Shown: piece by piece, positions 5,778 through 14,466 of the stretch
Layout of the letters: every line of letters begins with the position of its first letter
Numbering within the stretch: position 1 is the first letter of the stretch
Source: Ruminococcus sp. UBA5884
GTDB taxonomy: Bacteria > Bacillota > Clostridia > Oscillospirales > Ruminococcaceae
Direction of reading: 5' to 3'
Assembly: GCA_002431975.1 (NCBI GenBank)
Contig: DJFA01000029.1
Location: 826-17,314, forward strand
Length of the DNA: 16,489 bases
Notes under the pieces: generated by a model
What the model saw: only the letters and a program-made list of their open reading frames with translations
Databases searched by the model: none
Told to the model about the DNA's origin: nothing
Position numbers and translations under genes: made by a program

Positions 5778-6602
5778 ATGTTGCTTAGTATGGAGTATAT
5801 GGATGTCAGATTTTATTTAATTTTTTACACTATCATATTTCTTTATGGTATCTGTATCGGAAGTTTTCTTAATGTTGTAATTTTAAGGCTTCCGAACAAT
5901 GAATCGCTTATAAAGCGTTCATCGCACTGCATGACCTGCGGTGCAAAAATCAAGGCATATGACCTTATACCTGTTTTCAGCTGGCTTTTTTTAAGAGGCA
6001 GATGCCGTAACTGCGGGGAAAAGATTTCACCGAGATACCCGATAGTAGAAAGTCTTAACGGAATCCTTTATGTAATAGTATTTGCAGTAATGGATACGAC
6101 TCCGAGAGCAGTTATTACACTTTTTCTTTTCTCATTGCTTATAGTAATAGGCTTTATGGACTGGGATACACTTGAAATGGACGTAAGAATCCTTGGATTA
6201 ATCGCATTTCTTGCTATACCGTCCGCAATCTTTACAGATGACCTTACTATAGTCCAGAGAATTATCGGCGGATTATGCATAAGCGTTCCATTCTTTATAA
6301 TTGGTGAAATTTCAGGAGCAGTAATTAAAAAAAGAACCGGTGAAAAAATCCGTGGAATCGAGCTTGGCGATACATTTCTCATGGCAGCCGCAGGAATTGT
6401 CATAGGGCCATCAAGAATTGCCGTTTCAGCATTTTTCGGAATTATAATTGCCGCAGTATTCGGTATCATAAACAAGCACCGCAGCGGCGAATCAAAATTC
6501 GCATTTGGCCCATATCTTGCAATAGGAATTGTACTCGGAACTCTCTGGGGCAGTCAGATAATACAGTGGTATCTCACTTTGTTCCAGCAGGAAACAATTT
6601 AA
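5778..6602 (+). CDS. pilD: Prepilin peptidase / N-methyltransferase (leader peptidase PilD)
   Basis: This 274-residue polytopic membrane aspartyl protease cuts class III leaders after Gly and methylates the new N-terminus. SFLNVVILRLP (residues 29-39) is the family signature. The zinc tetrad C51/C54 and C76/C79 lies in a cytoplasmic loop containing PVFSWLFLRGRCRNCG. Catalytic aspartates are probably Asp128 in MDWDTLEMD and Asp198 in ELGDTF; the usual GxGD is written here as E-L-G-D, a mild deviation. About eight membrane segments follow the usual pattern. The start at 5778 is set by GGAGGA (5765-5770). It is the only plus-strand gene, convergent with the minor pilins and divergent from pilB, so it is expressed separately from both pilus operons. 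It should process all five prepilins encoded in the window. Confidence 0.95.
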   Translation: MLLSMEYMDVRFYLIFYTIIFLYGICIGSFLNVVILRLPNNESLIKRSSHCMTCGAKIKAYDLIPVFSWLFLRGRCRNCGEKISPRYPIVESLNGILYVIVFAVMDTTPRAVITLFLFSLLIVIGFMDWDTLEMDVRILGLIAFLAIPSAIFTDDLTIVQRIIGGLCISVPFFIIGEISGAVIKKRTGEKIRGIELGDTFLMAAAGIVIGPSRIAVSAFFGIIIAAVFGIINKHRSGESKFAFGPYLAIGIVLGTLWGSQIIQWYLTLFQQETI

Positions 6603-6636
6603 AAAGCAGTCGGAGCAATCGTTCCGACTGCTTTTT
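6601..6636. terminator. Bidirectional terminator between pilD and the minor-pilin operon
   Basis: A 14-bp stem (6601-6614 with 6623-6636, core GCAGTCGGA) has an 8-nt loop. It is flanked by A-runs on the left and T-runs on the right, so it gives a U-tract in either direction. It ends convergent pilD (stop 6600-6602) and the pilW-type gene (stop 6649). Confidence 0.9.
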
Positions 6637-6648
6637 TTAATTTTGCAG

Positions 6649-7521
6649 TTAGCTTAATGAATACTGATTTACATGCTTTGGAAGAGTGTAGATAAAGTAT
6701 ATATTTTCAGAATCGCCACCTAAATTAACTGTATCTATAAATCTTTCTTTTTCATCATCATTTGCATTATAGTTAACACCAAGTACCCAATCAGGCTGAA
6801 TTTCTGATTTTGAAATTAATCTGCCAGTGCCTATTTCGTGATAAAATGTAATTTTGTCTGTGTCATGAATATTCATCATAGAAAAAGACACTGTGGTTGA
6901 ATAATATTTTTCATTATTTCCTGATTCATCTTTATCGTAAGGCATTGTAAAACTTGAACCTGTCCATACTGTATTCTTTTTATTGACATGATAAATGTCA
7001 AGGTCTGCTGAAAGGCTTATTTCGCTGAATGTTGGAGCAAGACTTATTTTAAAGCCATAATCGCTGTACATATTATAGTTGACAGCAAAATCATTTTGTT
7101 TTACTCCGTCTTTATACATAACAATCTGTCCTGTTGCAGAATCAATAACATTAAGTTTTCCCTCCTGATGACCACTGACATCTGTTATATCATTTTTAAT
7201 TTCCATAACATAAATCGGAGCATCTGTTCCAGGGCCTACTGTTTTACCAAAATAGTTTATAAAGCTTTCAACTTCATCGTTAGGGTATGAATCAGTACCA
7301 ATAACTGTTTTAAACTTATCAGCATATTTCAAATTTTCCTCGATATACAGTCGAACATTATCTGAACTTGAACGTGCTGTTTCATATTTGCTTGTACTTA
7401 CAAACAAATCGCCAATTGGCTGAAGAATTGAAAGAGCAGCTGTCATTATAAGTCCAAAAATTGCAACAACAACTATTAATTCAACCAAAGTAAAACCTTT
7501 AAGCTTAGTTTTATTTTTCAA
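6649..7521 (-). CDS. Minor pilin of PilW/GspJ type
   Basis: This 290-residue prepilin-like protein has leader MKNKTKLKG, cleavage before FTLVELIVVVAIFGL, and Glu at mature position 5, so it can be processed by PilD and inserted in the pilus. The long polar C-terminal domain (about 250 residues) is rich in Asn, Asp, Tyr and Ser. Its size and position, last of three minor pilins, fit GspJ/PilW, or PilU in Clostridioides difficile naming. In other systems such proteins form the tip complex that primes assembly. RBS GGGAGGG precedes the start at 7521, 19 nt after the previous gene. The ectodomain shows no motif I recognise. The symbol is left blank because minor pilin naming is not settled by sequence alone. 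Confidence 0.85.
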   Translation of the reverse strand: MKNKTKLKGFTLVELIVVVAIFGLIMTAALSILQPIGDLFVSTSKYETARSSSDNVRLYIEENLKYADKFKTVIGTDSYPNDEVESFINYFGKTVGPGTDAPIYVMEIKNDITDVSGHQEGKLNVIDSATGQIVMYKDGVKQNDFAVNYNMYSDYGFKISLAPTFSEISLSADLDIYHVNKKNTVWTGSSFTMPYDKDESGNNEKYYSTTVSFSMMNIHDTDKITFYHEIGTGRLISKSEIQPDWVLGVNYNANDDEKERFIDTVNLGGDSENIYFIYTLPKHVNQYSLS

Positions 7522-7540
7522 TTAAATCCCTCCCAATCAG

Positions 7541-7927
7541 CTAACTTGGATTTTTTCTGATTTGGTCATAAAACTGAAATCTGCGCTGTGAACCATCATA
7601 AAGACCTCTCTGCTGTGATTCAACTTCATCAGGATTATCATCAACCTTCACTGAATATCTGTTTGAATAAAATGTTCTTGAGCCTATTCCGCTTACTGTT
7701 ACTACAATTTCTTCGTTTTCAGCTTTAAGTTCAGAATTAACAATATCTCTGTTATCAGCTTTCGGAGCCTGAAATGAGGTTTGTTTTATAACATTATTTG
7801 AAGTAATTTTCATTTTTCCCAAAGATGTTGCAGCTGTAGCAATAGCAGCCGTAAATACTGTAAGAACAGCAAGTGCAGTTATACACTCAACAAGAGTCAT
7901 ACCTTTAAGCTTTTTTGCCTTTTTCAT
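7541..7927 (-). CDS. pilV: Small minor pilin of PilV/GspI type
   Basis: This 128-residue prepilin-like protein has leader MKKAKKLKG, cleavage before MTLVECITALAVL, and Glu at mature position 5. Met as first mature residue and the short size fit the PilV/GspI class. The C-terminal part is a small polar domain ending QFYDQIRKNPS. RBS GAAAGGAAG precedes the start. It lies 23 nt after the giant minor pilin gene and 19 nt before the GspJ-type gene. The three probably form one tip complex, as GspI, J and K do in type II secretion. The order K, V/I, W/J matches the trio in clostridial T4P clusters (pilK, pilV, pilU) in content. Confidence 0.82.
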   Translation of the reverse strand: MKKAKKLKGMTLVECITALAVLTVFTAAIATAATSLGKMKITSNNVIKQTSFQAPKADNRDIVNSELKAENEEIVVTVSGIGSRTFYSNRYSVKVDDNPDEVESQQRGLYDGSQRRFQFYDQIRKNPS

Positions 7928-7950
7928 ATTTATGCACTTCCTTTCTGTTA

Positions 7951-10467
7951 TCAGCCGTTATTATAGTAAAGAATTCTGTATGAACCGCCGCTTCCCCCAT
8001 CATCATCATCTGCACCAGCAGCATTAGGATTAACATAGAATATTGAGGCATTATTCTGAGCATAAATATCTTTACAAACTACAGCACCAATATTCATAGT
8101 CTGAGTATAATCTGATTTTACATCTGAACCCTGATATTTTATACCATTGCTTGAAAGGTTATATGTTGTGTTATTATGTATTGGACCCTCTGGTGAATAA
8201 ATATAACCTATAACCATGGAATTGTTGCCAATTTCCATAGAACAAATTTTATGTTCCTTAGCACTTCCATTCCAATAATCTACACCTAATGTACCTTCGC
8301 CATCACAATAAACATAGATATTAGGAATATACTTCATTTCATCAAGATTGCCCTTTGTAGGGTTCTGAGTAATATCGAGCAAAGTTCCGCTGTCGAGCAT
8401 ATCTTTATAACTTCTGGTTAAAATTTTGCTTTTGTTAAAAAGCTTAATATAAGTATTTGTAAAGAGCTTAACTGTTGACAACGGAACACCTTCAGAATCT
8501 CGTTCATCGTTAACAACAAGATTTGCATTTTCTCCAAGTGTAAAGTTTACGCAGTTTATAGAAAGGGTTGCAAGAGTTGAAGGAGGAGTTACAACAATAT
8601 TGACCTTCGGGAAAGAGCCCGCAAGAGTACAGTTACTTGAAATTTCAAGTATCTCTGAAACAGGCTTATCCTGTGAAGAGTCATAATAATATTCGCCTGA
8701 ACCATCCCATACATCACTAAAACTTCCAGTATCAGGATTGAAATTGCTTTTTCCGCCGCTTGCTACTTTAGTGTATGTTCTGACAGCATTATTCACAACA
8801 GCGTAAATGATGTTTCCTGTTGAAGATGGTGCCGTCTGCATTGAATAAAATCCGTTGTTTCCTGAACCGTCTGCAAGTTCACCATAGTAATTTGAAGCTG
8901 CTTTTTTCTTGGTAGTTACAAATCCGCCGCCATCTGAAAGAAGTTTTTCATATGTACATTTTTCCGGATACTTCCATTTATTTGATTCATCAATTATATG
9001 GAAATTTGGATTAGCAGACAGTTCAGCTTTATTTGCCTGATTATAATTTTTATATTCTGTACCTGTCCAGAGATTGAAGCTGGAATTTTCATTTCTGAAA
9101 ACTATGTTGTCAATATTGTTTACATAAAGTTCATTTGCCTGAACAGCATTTTCACTTTTAACAATAAGTTCACCGCCTACATAAACAATACCATCTTTTG
9201 CAGTGAAACCATCATTAGTGCCAACTACAACTCCTCTTTCAGCAACATACATACCCTGATTTACATAAATATTTTTCTGTACTGAAATTGGATCATTTTG
9301 TGGTCTGAATGCAGCACTTCCGTTAGTATAGATACTGCCTCCGCAGTAAGCTTCGCCATCAGAACCGTTAATGACTTTATTTGCCCAGCCAAGGAGTCTT
9401 GTTTTCTGACCTGAAAATGTACTTATAAATTGTTTGCCTTCTTCAATAACATCTATATCATCCCCAATTACTTCATCTATTGTAGTATAGTAAGAATCGT
9501 CCTTACCATTGCTGTAACCTGAGTCAGTTCCAAAAGCATATATATTGCCATTTATCTGCTTTTCTGAAACTGATACATTAATATTTTTACAAAATATATT
9601 TATAAGATTATACTGTTCATCATCAGAATTGAAGTCACCTACTGTTGCAACATTATTTGTACCATTGAAGAATAAAGTTTCTGATACAAAAATGTAAGGA
9701 AGCTGAAGAGGATCTGTCACTTCTGAAGGTTCTACATTTGATGTAAATTTAGCACCATTTTGTTCCCAGTAGTAACCATATACAATAAGTGAATCCTGTG
9801 GTTTATCAAAAATAAATTCTGAATTATTAGCTATATAAAGATTACCGTTTGAAAATGTTTCTCCTTCAAGAGCACCTTCATTCTGAATTTGTGTTAATCC
9901 TCCCGGAAGTGAATCAAGATTATCATAATTTTCGACTCTTGGAAGTACATTTACAGATGTACCGCCGAATATTGAAGTATGGTTGCCTATAGAAGCTCCG
10001 CCCATTGAAGTCATAGCTCTGTTAAAGCTTCCGCTGTTGATTACAGGAGATTTTTTGCTTATATATGCTACAACTGATGTTTCATCATCGAGCATTTTTG
10101 ATGTAGCTGTAATAGTAACAATATCTTCTCCTGTTTCTGTATTTTTTCCTTCACATTTAATCTGCACATCAACTGAACCTAAGCCTTGTGCATCTGAAGG
10201 GAAATTCACCTCAACATCCTGAGTTGCATATTTAGCCATTCCCTCAACCATATGCTGAAAATCTTCATTTTCATTGAGGTATTCAACTGTAGCCTCAATA
10301 GCTGAACGAGCAGTATACTGAGTCTGAGCCTTTGCATAGTCGCTGTAGGCACGTCTGTTAGTCGCACCGGCGATTGTCAGTGCGGACATAACGAAGACGA
10401 GAACGACCATCATAACAGCGACAACAGTAAAGAGAACAGAACCTTTTAACTTTTGTCTGTTTTTCAT
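7951..10467 (-). CDS. pilK: Giant minor pilin of PilX/GspK type, probable pilus-tip protein
   Basis: This 838-residue protein is by far the largest pilin here. The N-terminus (MKNRQKLKG, then SVLFTVVAVMMVVLVFVMSAL) is a class III leader. Mature position 5 is Thr, not Glu, and loss of Glu5 is typical of GspK, which caps the tip. The conserved helix continues as TNRRAYSDYAKAQTQYTARSAIE (written here only as a region, residues 37-59), also PilX/GspK-like. The remaining 750 residues are a beta-rich ectodomain full of short strands with Gly/Asn turns (e.g. NGNIYAFGTDSGY, GGSIYTNGSAAF), suggesting a solenoid or beta-helix; this is inference. It ends with an acidic-glycine stretch, ADDDDGGSGGS, then SYRILYYNNG. 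Possible adhesin. The symbol pilK follows clostridial usage and is tentative. The start at 10467 has only a modest RBS (AAGGCGG). Confidence 0.82.
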   Translation of the reverse strand: MKNRQKLKGSVLFTVVAVMMVVLVFVMSALTIAGATNRRAYSDYAKAQTQYTARSAIEATVEYLNENEDFQHMVEGMAKYATQDVEVNFPSDAQGLGSVDVQIKCEGKNTETGEDIVTITATSKMLDDETSVVAYISKKSPVINSGSFNRAMTSMGGASIGNHTSIFGGTSVNVLPRVENYDNLDSLPGGLTQIQNEGALEGETFSNGNLYIANNSEFIFDKPQDSLIVYGYYWEQNGAKFTSNVEPSEVTDPLQLPYIFVSETLFFNGTNNVATVGDFNSDDEQYNLINIFCKNINVSVSEKQINGNIYAFGTDSGYSNGKDDSYYTTIDEVIGDDIDVIEEGKQFISTFSGQKTRLLGWANKVINGSDGEAYCGGSIYTNGSAAFRPQNDPISVQKNIYVNQGMYVAERGVVVGTNDGFTAKDGIVYVGGELIVKSENAVQANELYVNNIDNIVFRNENSSFNLWTGTEYKNYNQANKAELSANPNFHIIDESNKWKYPEKCTYEKLLSDGGGFVTTKKKAASNYYGELADGSGNNGFYSMQTAPSSTGNIIYAVVNNAVRTYTKVASGGKSNFNPDTGSFSDVWDGSGEYYYDSSQDKPVSEILEISSNCTLAGSFPKVNIVVTPPSTLATLSINCVNFTLGENANLVVNDERDSEGVPLSTVKLFTNTYIKLFNKSKILTRSYKDMLDSGTLLDITQNPTKGNLDEMKYIPNIYVYCDGEGTLGVDYWNGSAKEHKICSMEIGNNSMVIGYIYSPEGPIHNNTTYNLSSNGIKYQGSDVKSDYTQTMNIGAVVCKDIYAQNNASIFYVNPNAAGADDDDGGSGGSYRILYYNNG

Positions 10468-10494
10468 AATTTACCGCCTTTCAATCTCAAAGCG

Positions 10495-11235
10495 TCAGTC
10501 AAGGTTAGGTTTTGAAACCTTCTGCATAGCATAGAAGCTGATAGTAAAAGTACAGGTAGAAGTTTTCTCCTCATCAGGAACGTTTTCATATTCATTGAAA
10601 GTATAGTCATCGATTTTAATATTAGTGAGCAGTACAGATTTGTTGATATCCTGAATAGCGTTAAGGAAATTGAGGAGGTCAGCTTTTTTGGCTATGATAG
10701 AGTAGTCAACGCTCATACCCTGAACTTCCTGAACTTCTTTTTCAGAGAAAACAGCAGAAGTTTCAATTCTCTTGTAGATATCATCAGCAAGAGTGCCGTT
10801 AAGGTCTGCGGCTTCGAGTATAGGATAAGTAACAACGTTAGGAGTATAGTAATAATATTCCATAGTTGTAGCTTCTGCAGTTCCAAGAGAAACGTCTGTA
10901 TTGATTTTTATATTATTTTCATCAAGCAGAGGCTGAAGGAACTGGTCAATTTTATATGTATCGAGGGTTTCGATATCGCTTTCAGAAATAACGAAGAAAT
11001 TGTCAGCCATATCAGCACCTTCGTTGTAGGCAGCCATGATTTTGGCTTCAATATCAGGAATCTGAGCGATTTTATCTCTCATTTCATCGGCTTCAGCAGT
11101 TTTTGAAGCGAGAGTACTTTTATTTGCAGAAATCTTGTTTACAGTAGGTCTGATACCAAGAAAAATAAACAGTACGATTATTACAATCACTGAAAATACC
11201 AGTGCAAGAACTTTATCTCTGTAGCTAAGTTTCAT
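10495..11235 (-). CDS. pilO: PilO-type pilus alignment protein
   Basis: This 246-residue bitopic inner-membrane protein has a short cytoplasmic N-terminus (MKLSYRDK), one membrane helix (about residues 9-28, VLALVFSVIVIIVLFIFLGI), a coiled coil (about 30-75), then a small alpha/beta domain. This is the PilO layout. PilO pairs with PilN in an extracytoplasmic ring that links the motor platform to the fibre. The ATG overlaps the TAA of pilMN by one base (TAATG, 11237-11233), so the two are probably translationally coupled and made in equal amounts. RBS AGAGGAAGG lies inside the end of pilMN. The sequence is poorly conserved, so the call rests on topology plus position. Confidence 0.87.
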   Translation of the reverse strand: MKLSYRDKVLALVFSVIVIIVLFIFLGIRPTVNKISANKSTLASKTAEADEMRDKIAQIPDIEAKIMAAYNEGADMADNFFVISESDIETLDTYKIDQFLQPLLDENNIKINTDVSLGTAEATTMEYYYYTPNVVTYPILEAADLNGTLADDIYKRIETSAVFSEKEVQEVQGMSVDYSIIAKKADLLNFLNAIQDINKSVLLTNIKIDDYTFNEYENVPDEEKTSTCTFTISFYAMQKVSKPNLD

Positions 11236-12938
11236 TATTCGTTACCTTCCTCTCCGTTTTCATCTGAAGCATCAGCGGACATATCAGCCGGGTCATCGAG
11301 TTCAGCATCTCCGCCATTGAGGTAAAGGTCTATCTGGAATTCGACACGCTGACCGGTAATTTCGACCTTCTGACCTTCAACAGTAACAGGATTTCCTTCT
11401 TCATCTGTCTGAGTAGTAGGTTCGCCCTGAATTTCGGTGCTTTGATTGGAAACCTTGTAGCCCTCATAGAGAAGACCTGCGAAAGAGCCGCTTTCATCGA
11501 GTTTCTGAGCAAAGAGAGCCGGCAGTTTCGGAACTCCGTCCATTTCGTTAATATTATCTGCATGGTCATCAGCGATAACCATAGCGAAATCGCCGTCAGA
11601 ATATTCAATATTATCGATAAATGCAAGGCAGTTGAGTTCCTGATTAGTCTGTTCAAGGATTTCATCAATTTTGTCGATTACTTCCTGATTGAGCACCGGC
11701 TTTGATTTATAGGCATTGTCAGCCTGATAAGCCATATTTTTATAGTTGCGTACATTTTCGAGCTTGACATTTCTGTCATCATATTTATCGAGGTCATCAA
11801 TAGTTGACTGAGCATTGATATAGTCAACCTGTTCCTTGATATCGCTCTTGATACCGGCATTTACTATACCGAGAACAGCAGTAATACCGCCCATGATAAC
11901 GACTGAAGCGGCAAGAGCACCAATCATTATAACCTTGAAAGAGCTGTCTGATTTAATTTTGTCATTGATTATTGAAGCAGTACCGCCTGATTCGAGGAGG
12001 TTAACTTTTTCAGTATCCTTGTTTCTCTTGAAAAGAGCACCGATAGCGTTTGCATATTCAGAAAATTCGAGGTTTTCATAACCTTTGATATGCGGAGGAA
12101 CTTTGATGATAGAAGTTTCCATATCATCGAAAGCAGCAACGAGCTTGTCATAATTTTTTGTATCGCCATAGAAGATGATATTGTCGATAATGTTGTTAGG
12201 ATTTCTTGTTTTCTGGAACTGGAGCATTCTGAAAACATTTTCGTTTACAGCTTCAAAAACGTAATCCTTTGAATTATTGTAATCGGCAGGGTCGATTGAA
12301 GCGAATCTTGAGAAAGTGAGCTTGTTATCCTCATAGATGTTGAGGTTGATGAAGTTTTCATCTACCTGAACAGCGAGGAGCGGCATTTTTTCCTTGACTT
12401 TAGGGTCAGAAAGGAGAAGTTTTGTAATACAGTTACAGCCAATCATAACAGATTTGAGCTGAACATCGAGGAAGTTGAATACTTCCTTGTATGAGTCGAT
12501 AAGTTCCTGCGGACAGGCAGTAGCGAGAACGGTAACAACAGAGGCATTGCCTTCTTTGATTTCGTTTCCGTTTTCGTCCTTTGCACTTCCGACGATGATA
12601 TAGGAAACAGCATAGGAGTCATCGATACCGACAGCGTTCTGCATTTCGAGTTTTACCTGTTTCGGGAAATCGCTGTCTTTTACCTTAGGAACGGTAAGTT
12701 CCTTAAAGATTGTGTAGTTTGAAGAAATGCTGAGAACAGCTTCTTTTTCGTTCATTTTGTTCATGAGGAGAGTTTTCTGGATAAGAAGACCGAGCTCCTG
12801 AACATTTTTAACGCTTCCGTTTATAATAAATTCCTTGTCGATTTTAATATTGGCAGCTTTGGAGATTTTAATAGTTCCGTTACTTTCAGTGCCTTTAATA
12901 ATTCTGACATTTTTATCTGTAATATCAAAAGATAACAT
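11235..12938 (-). CDS. pilMN: PilM-PilN fusion protein
   Basis: This 567-residue protein joins two proteins usually separate in Gram-negative bacteria. Residues 1 to about 305 form an actin-like PilM domain: N-terminal FDITDKNVRIIK is the degenerate phosphate-1 strand, and YANAIGALFKR (295-305) is the typical C-terminal PilM motif. Residues 311-315 (KVNLL) correspond to the INLLP tail of PilN that docks into PilM, here supplied in cis. One membrane helix follows (about 335-358), then a coiled coil and an extracytoplasmic PilN-like domain. The C-terminus is very acidic. The same fusion is known as pilMN in Clostridioides difficile. RBS AGAGGTGG precedes the start, 23 nt after pilC. Role: links the PilB/PilC motor to the PilO ring. 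Confidence 0.9.
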   Translation of the reverse strand: MLSFDITDKNVRIIKGTESNGTIKISKAANIKIDKEFIINGSVKNVQELGLLIQKTLLMNKMNEKEAVLSISSNYTIFKELTVPKVKDSDFPKQVKLEMQNAVGIDDSYAVSYIIVGSAKDENGNEIKEGNASVVTVLATACPQELIDSYKEVFNFLDVQLKSVMIGCNCITKLLLSDPKVKEKMPLLAVQVDENFINLNIYEDNKLTFSRFASIDPADYNNSKDYVFEAVNENVFRMLQFQKTRNPNNIIDNIIFYGDTKNYDKLVAAFDDMETSIIKVPPHIKGYENLEFSEYANAIGALFKRNKDTEKVNLLESGGTASIINDKIKSDSSFKVIMIGALAASVVIMGGITAVLGIVNAGIKSDIKEQVDYINAQSTIDDLDKYDDRNVKLENVRNYKNMAYQADNAYKSKPVLNQEVIDKIDEILEQTNQELNCLAFIDNIEYSDGDFAMVIADDHADNINEMDGVPKLPALFAQKLDESGSFAGLLYEGYKVSNQSTEIQGEPTTQTDEEGNPVTVEGQKVEITGQRVEFQIDLYLNGGDAELDDPADMSADASDENGEEGNE

Positions 12939-12961
12939 TTAAATATCCACCTCTCTTTTAA

Positions 12962-14152
12962 TTATTCGATACCGTCCATTGAAGCATACAGTGCAGGGAG
13001 AACAGCAGCAACGATACATCCTACCATAATACCCATGATAATAATCATCAAAGGTTCCATGATACCGATAAGACGCTGAATAGCTGAATCTGATTCTTCT
13101 TCATAGTAGTCAGAAGTTTTTTCGAGGATATCGTCAAGAGCACCGGATTCTTCGCCGACATAGATGATAGAGCAGAACATTGAGTCAAAAATTTCTGTTC
13201 TCTGGATAGCGGCAGAAAGAGGCTCACCCTGTTTTACTTCTGAAACGACAGTTTCAAACTTGTCGTCAATGAAGCTGTTTCCGAGGATAGCGGAAGACCT
13301 CTGAAGACATTCAACCATTGGGATACCGCTTGAATAAAGTGATGATAAAGTTCTGGCGAAACGGCCAGTATAAATCTGCATTACAAGAGGGCCGAAACCA
13401 GGGCCTTTTATAATGAATCTGTCAACTTTATATCTGAATGAAGGGAGCTTCATAGCATAAATAAAGCCGAAAACGAGTATTGCAACGATTGCAATAAGGA
13501 CGTACCATCTTTCCTTGATGAAGTCGCTGACAGAGAACATGAACTTAGTCATTGCCGGCATAGCATCAGGGTCAGTGAACATATCTCTGAACATAGGCAT
13601 TATGAAAGTGAACATACCGATAACGATTGCGATACAAAGAACGAGAAGAACAATAGGATAAATCATAGCCCCTTTGATTTTATTGTTCATTCTGTTTTCT
13701 TTGGCGTAATGGTCGGACATTCTCTGCATAATTACGTCGAGAGAGCCGCTTGATTCGCCGGCAGACACCATACTTATGAGGAACTGCGGGAAACAGCCTT
13801 TCTGCTGTTCAAGAGCCTCTGAAAATGATTCACCTTTCTGAACATCTTCATAGATATCACGCCAGATATTTTTGGCGGCATCTGATGTCTGTTCCTTGCA
13901 CAGAATATCAAGTGTTTTAACGAGAGTAAGACCGGCTGACATCATAGCACTCATCTGTCTGCAGTTAAAAGCGAGTTCCTTGGTATTAAATTTGTGCAGT
14001 TTTTTCGATTCTGTCGAATCAACTTCCTTAACGCTAACAAGCTTCAGACCTTTTTCGCGGATTTTTTCGTTAAAATCTTTTTCATTTTCTGCGATTATTG
14101 AACCGTTGCGAACGTTGCCCTGAGCATCTTTAGCCTTGTAGGAAAATTTCAT
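12962..14152 (-). CDS. pilC: PilC inner-membrane platform protein
   Basis: This 396-residue protein contains two GspF domains (about residues 60-185 and 260-385), each carrying the signature acidic motif: GESSGSLD in the first and GEESGALDDIL in the second. Three membrane helices are seen, near 165-190, 215-237 and 365-390. PilC contacts PilB/PilT and turns their ATP-driven motion into pilin insertion or removal. The start is placed at ATG 14152-14150 because GGAGGT (14164-14159) lies 6 nt upstream and MKFSYKAKDAQG is the conserved N-terminus. The in-frame ATG at 14206 would lie near the predicted transcription start and adds a non-conserved MCEKICSYSY extension. First gene of the six-gene assembly and minor-pilin operon. 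Confidence 0.96.
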   Translation of the reverse strand: MKFSYKAKDAQGNVRNGSIIAENEKDFNEKIREKGLKLVSVKEVDSTESKKLHKFNTKELAFNCRQMSAMMSAGLTLVKTLDILCKEQTSDAAKNIWRDIYEDVQKGESFSEALEQQKGCFPQFLISMVSAGESSGSLDVIMQRMSDHYAKENRMNNKIKGAMIYPIVLLVLCIAIVIGMFTFIMPMFRDMFTDPDAMPAMTKFMFSVSDFIKERWYVLIAIVAILVFGFIYAMKLPSFRYKVDRFIIKGPGFGPLVMQIYTGRFARTLSSLYSSGIPMVECLQRSSAILGNSFIDDKFETVVSEVKQGEPLSAAIQRTEIFDSMFCSIIYVGEESGALDDILEKTSDYYEEESDSAIQRLIGIMEPLMIIIMGIMVGCIVAAVLPALYASMDGIE

Positions 14153-14218
14153 TAGACCACCTCCGAATTTTGTAGTATAAGAATAAGAGCAAATTTTTTC
14201 ACACACTACTCTTATAAT

Positions 14219-14247
14219 ATTATATCATTACCGCTTTAAAATTGCAA
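14219..14247 (-). promoter_or_regulatory. Promoter of the pilC-pilMN-pilO-minor pilin operon
   Basis: On the minus strand, TTGCAA (14247-14242), 17-nt spacer and perfect TATAAT (14224-14219) predict a start near 14212 and a leader of about 60 nt to the pilC ATG. No operator is evident. Confidence 0.75.
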
Positions 14248-14466
14248 TTGTATGAATTATATAAATAGAACTCTGACTATTTAGAAATTTTGCCAATAAT
14301 TAATGATATTTAATAAATATATGTGGTTAAAATGTTTTTTAAGATATTATTTTATTATACAAAATGCCGCACTCGGGGAATAATGTGGAATTTCATGAAA
14401 AACCGATATCAACGCTGATTCGACAACAAAATTTATTATTGAAAATATGGGATTTTCCTTACATTT
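14248..14466. other. AT-rich intergenic stretch without a gene
   Basis: Between the pilC promoter and the REP element I see no supported gene. A more GC-rich patch around 14365-14395 (CCGCACTCGGGGAATAATG) stands out from the AT-rich surroundings but has no clear symmetry. Confidence 0.5.

Noticed and set aside
14153..14206. Upstream in-frame start for pilC
   Set aside because: The extension is not PilC-like and lies at the predicted transcription start; GGAGGT clearly serves 14152.
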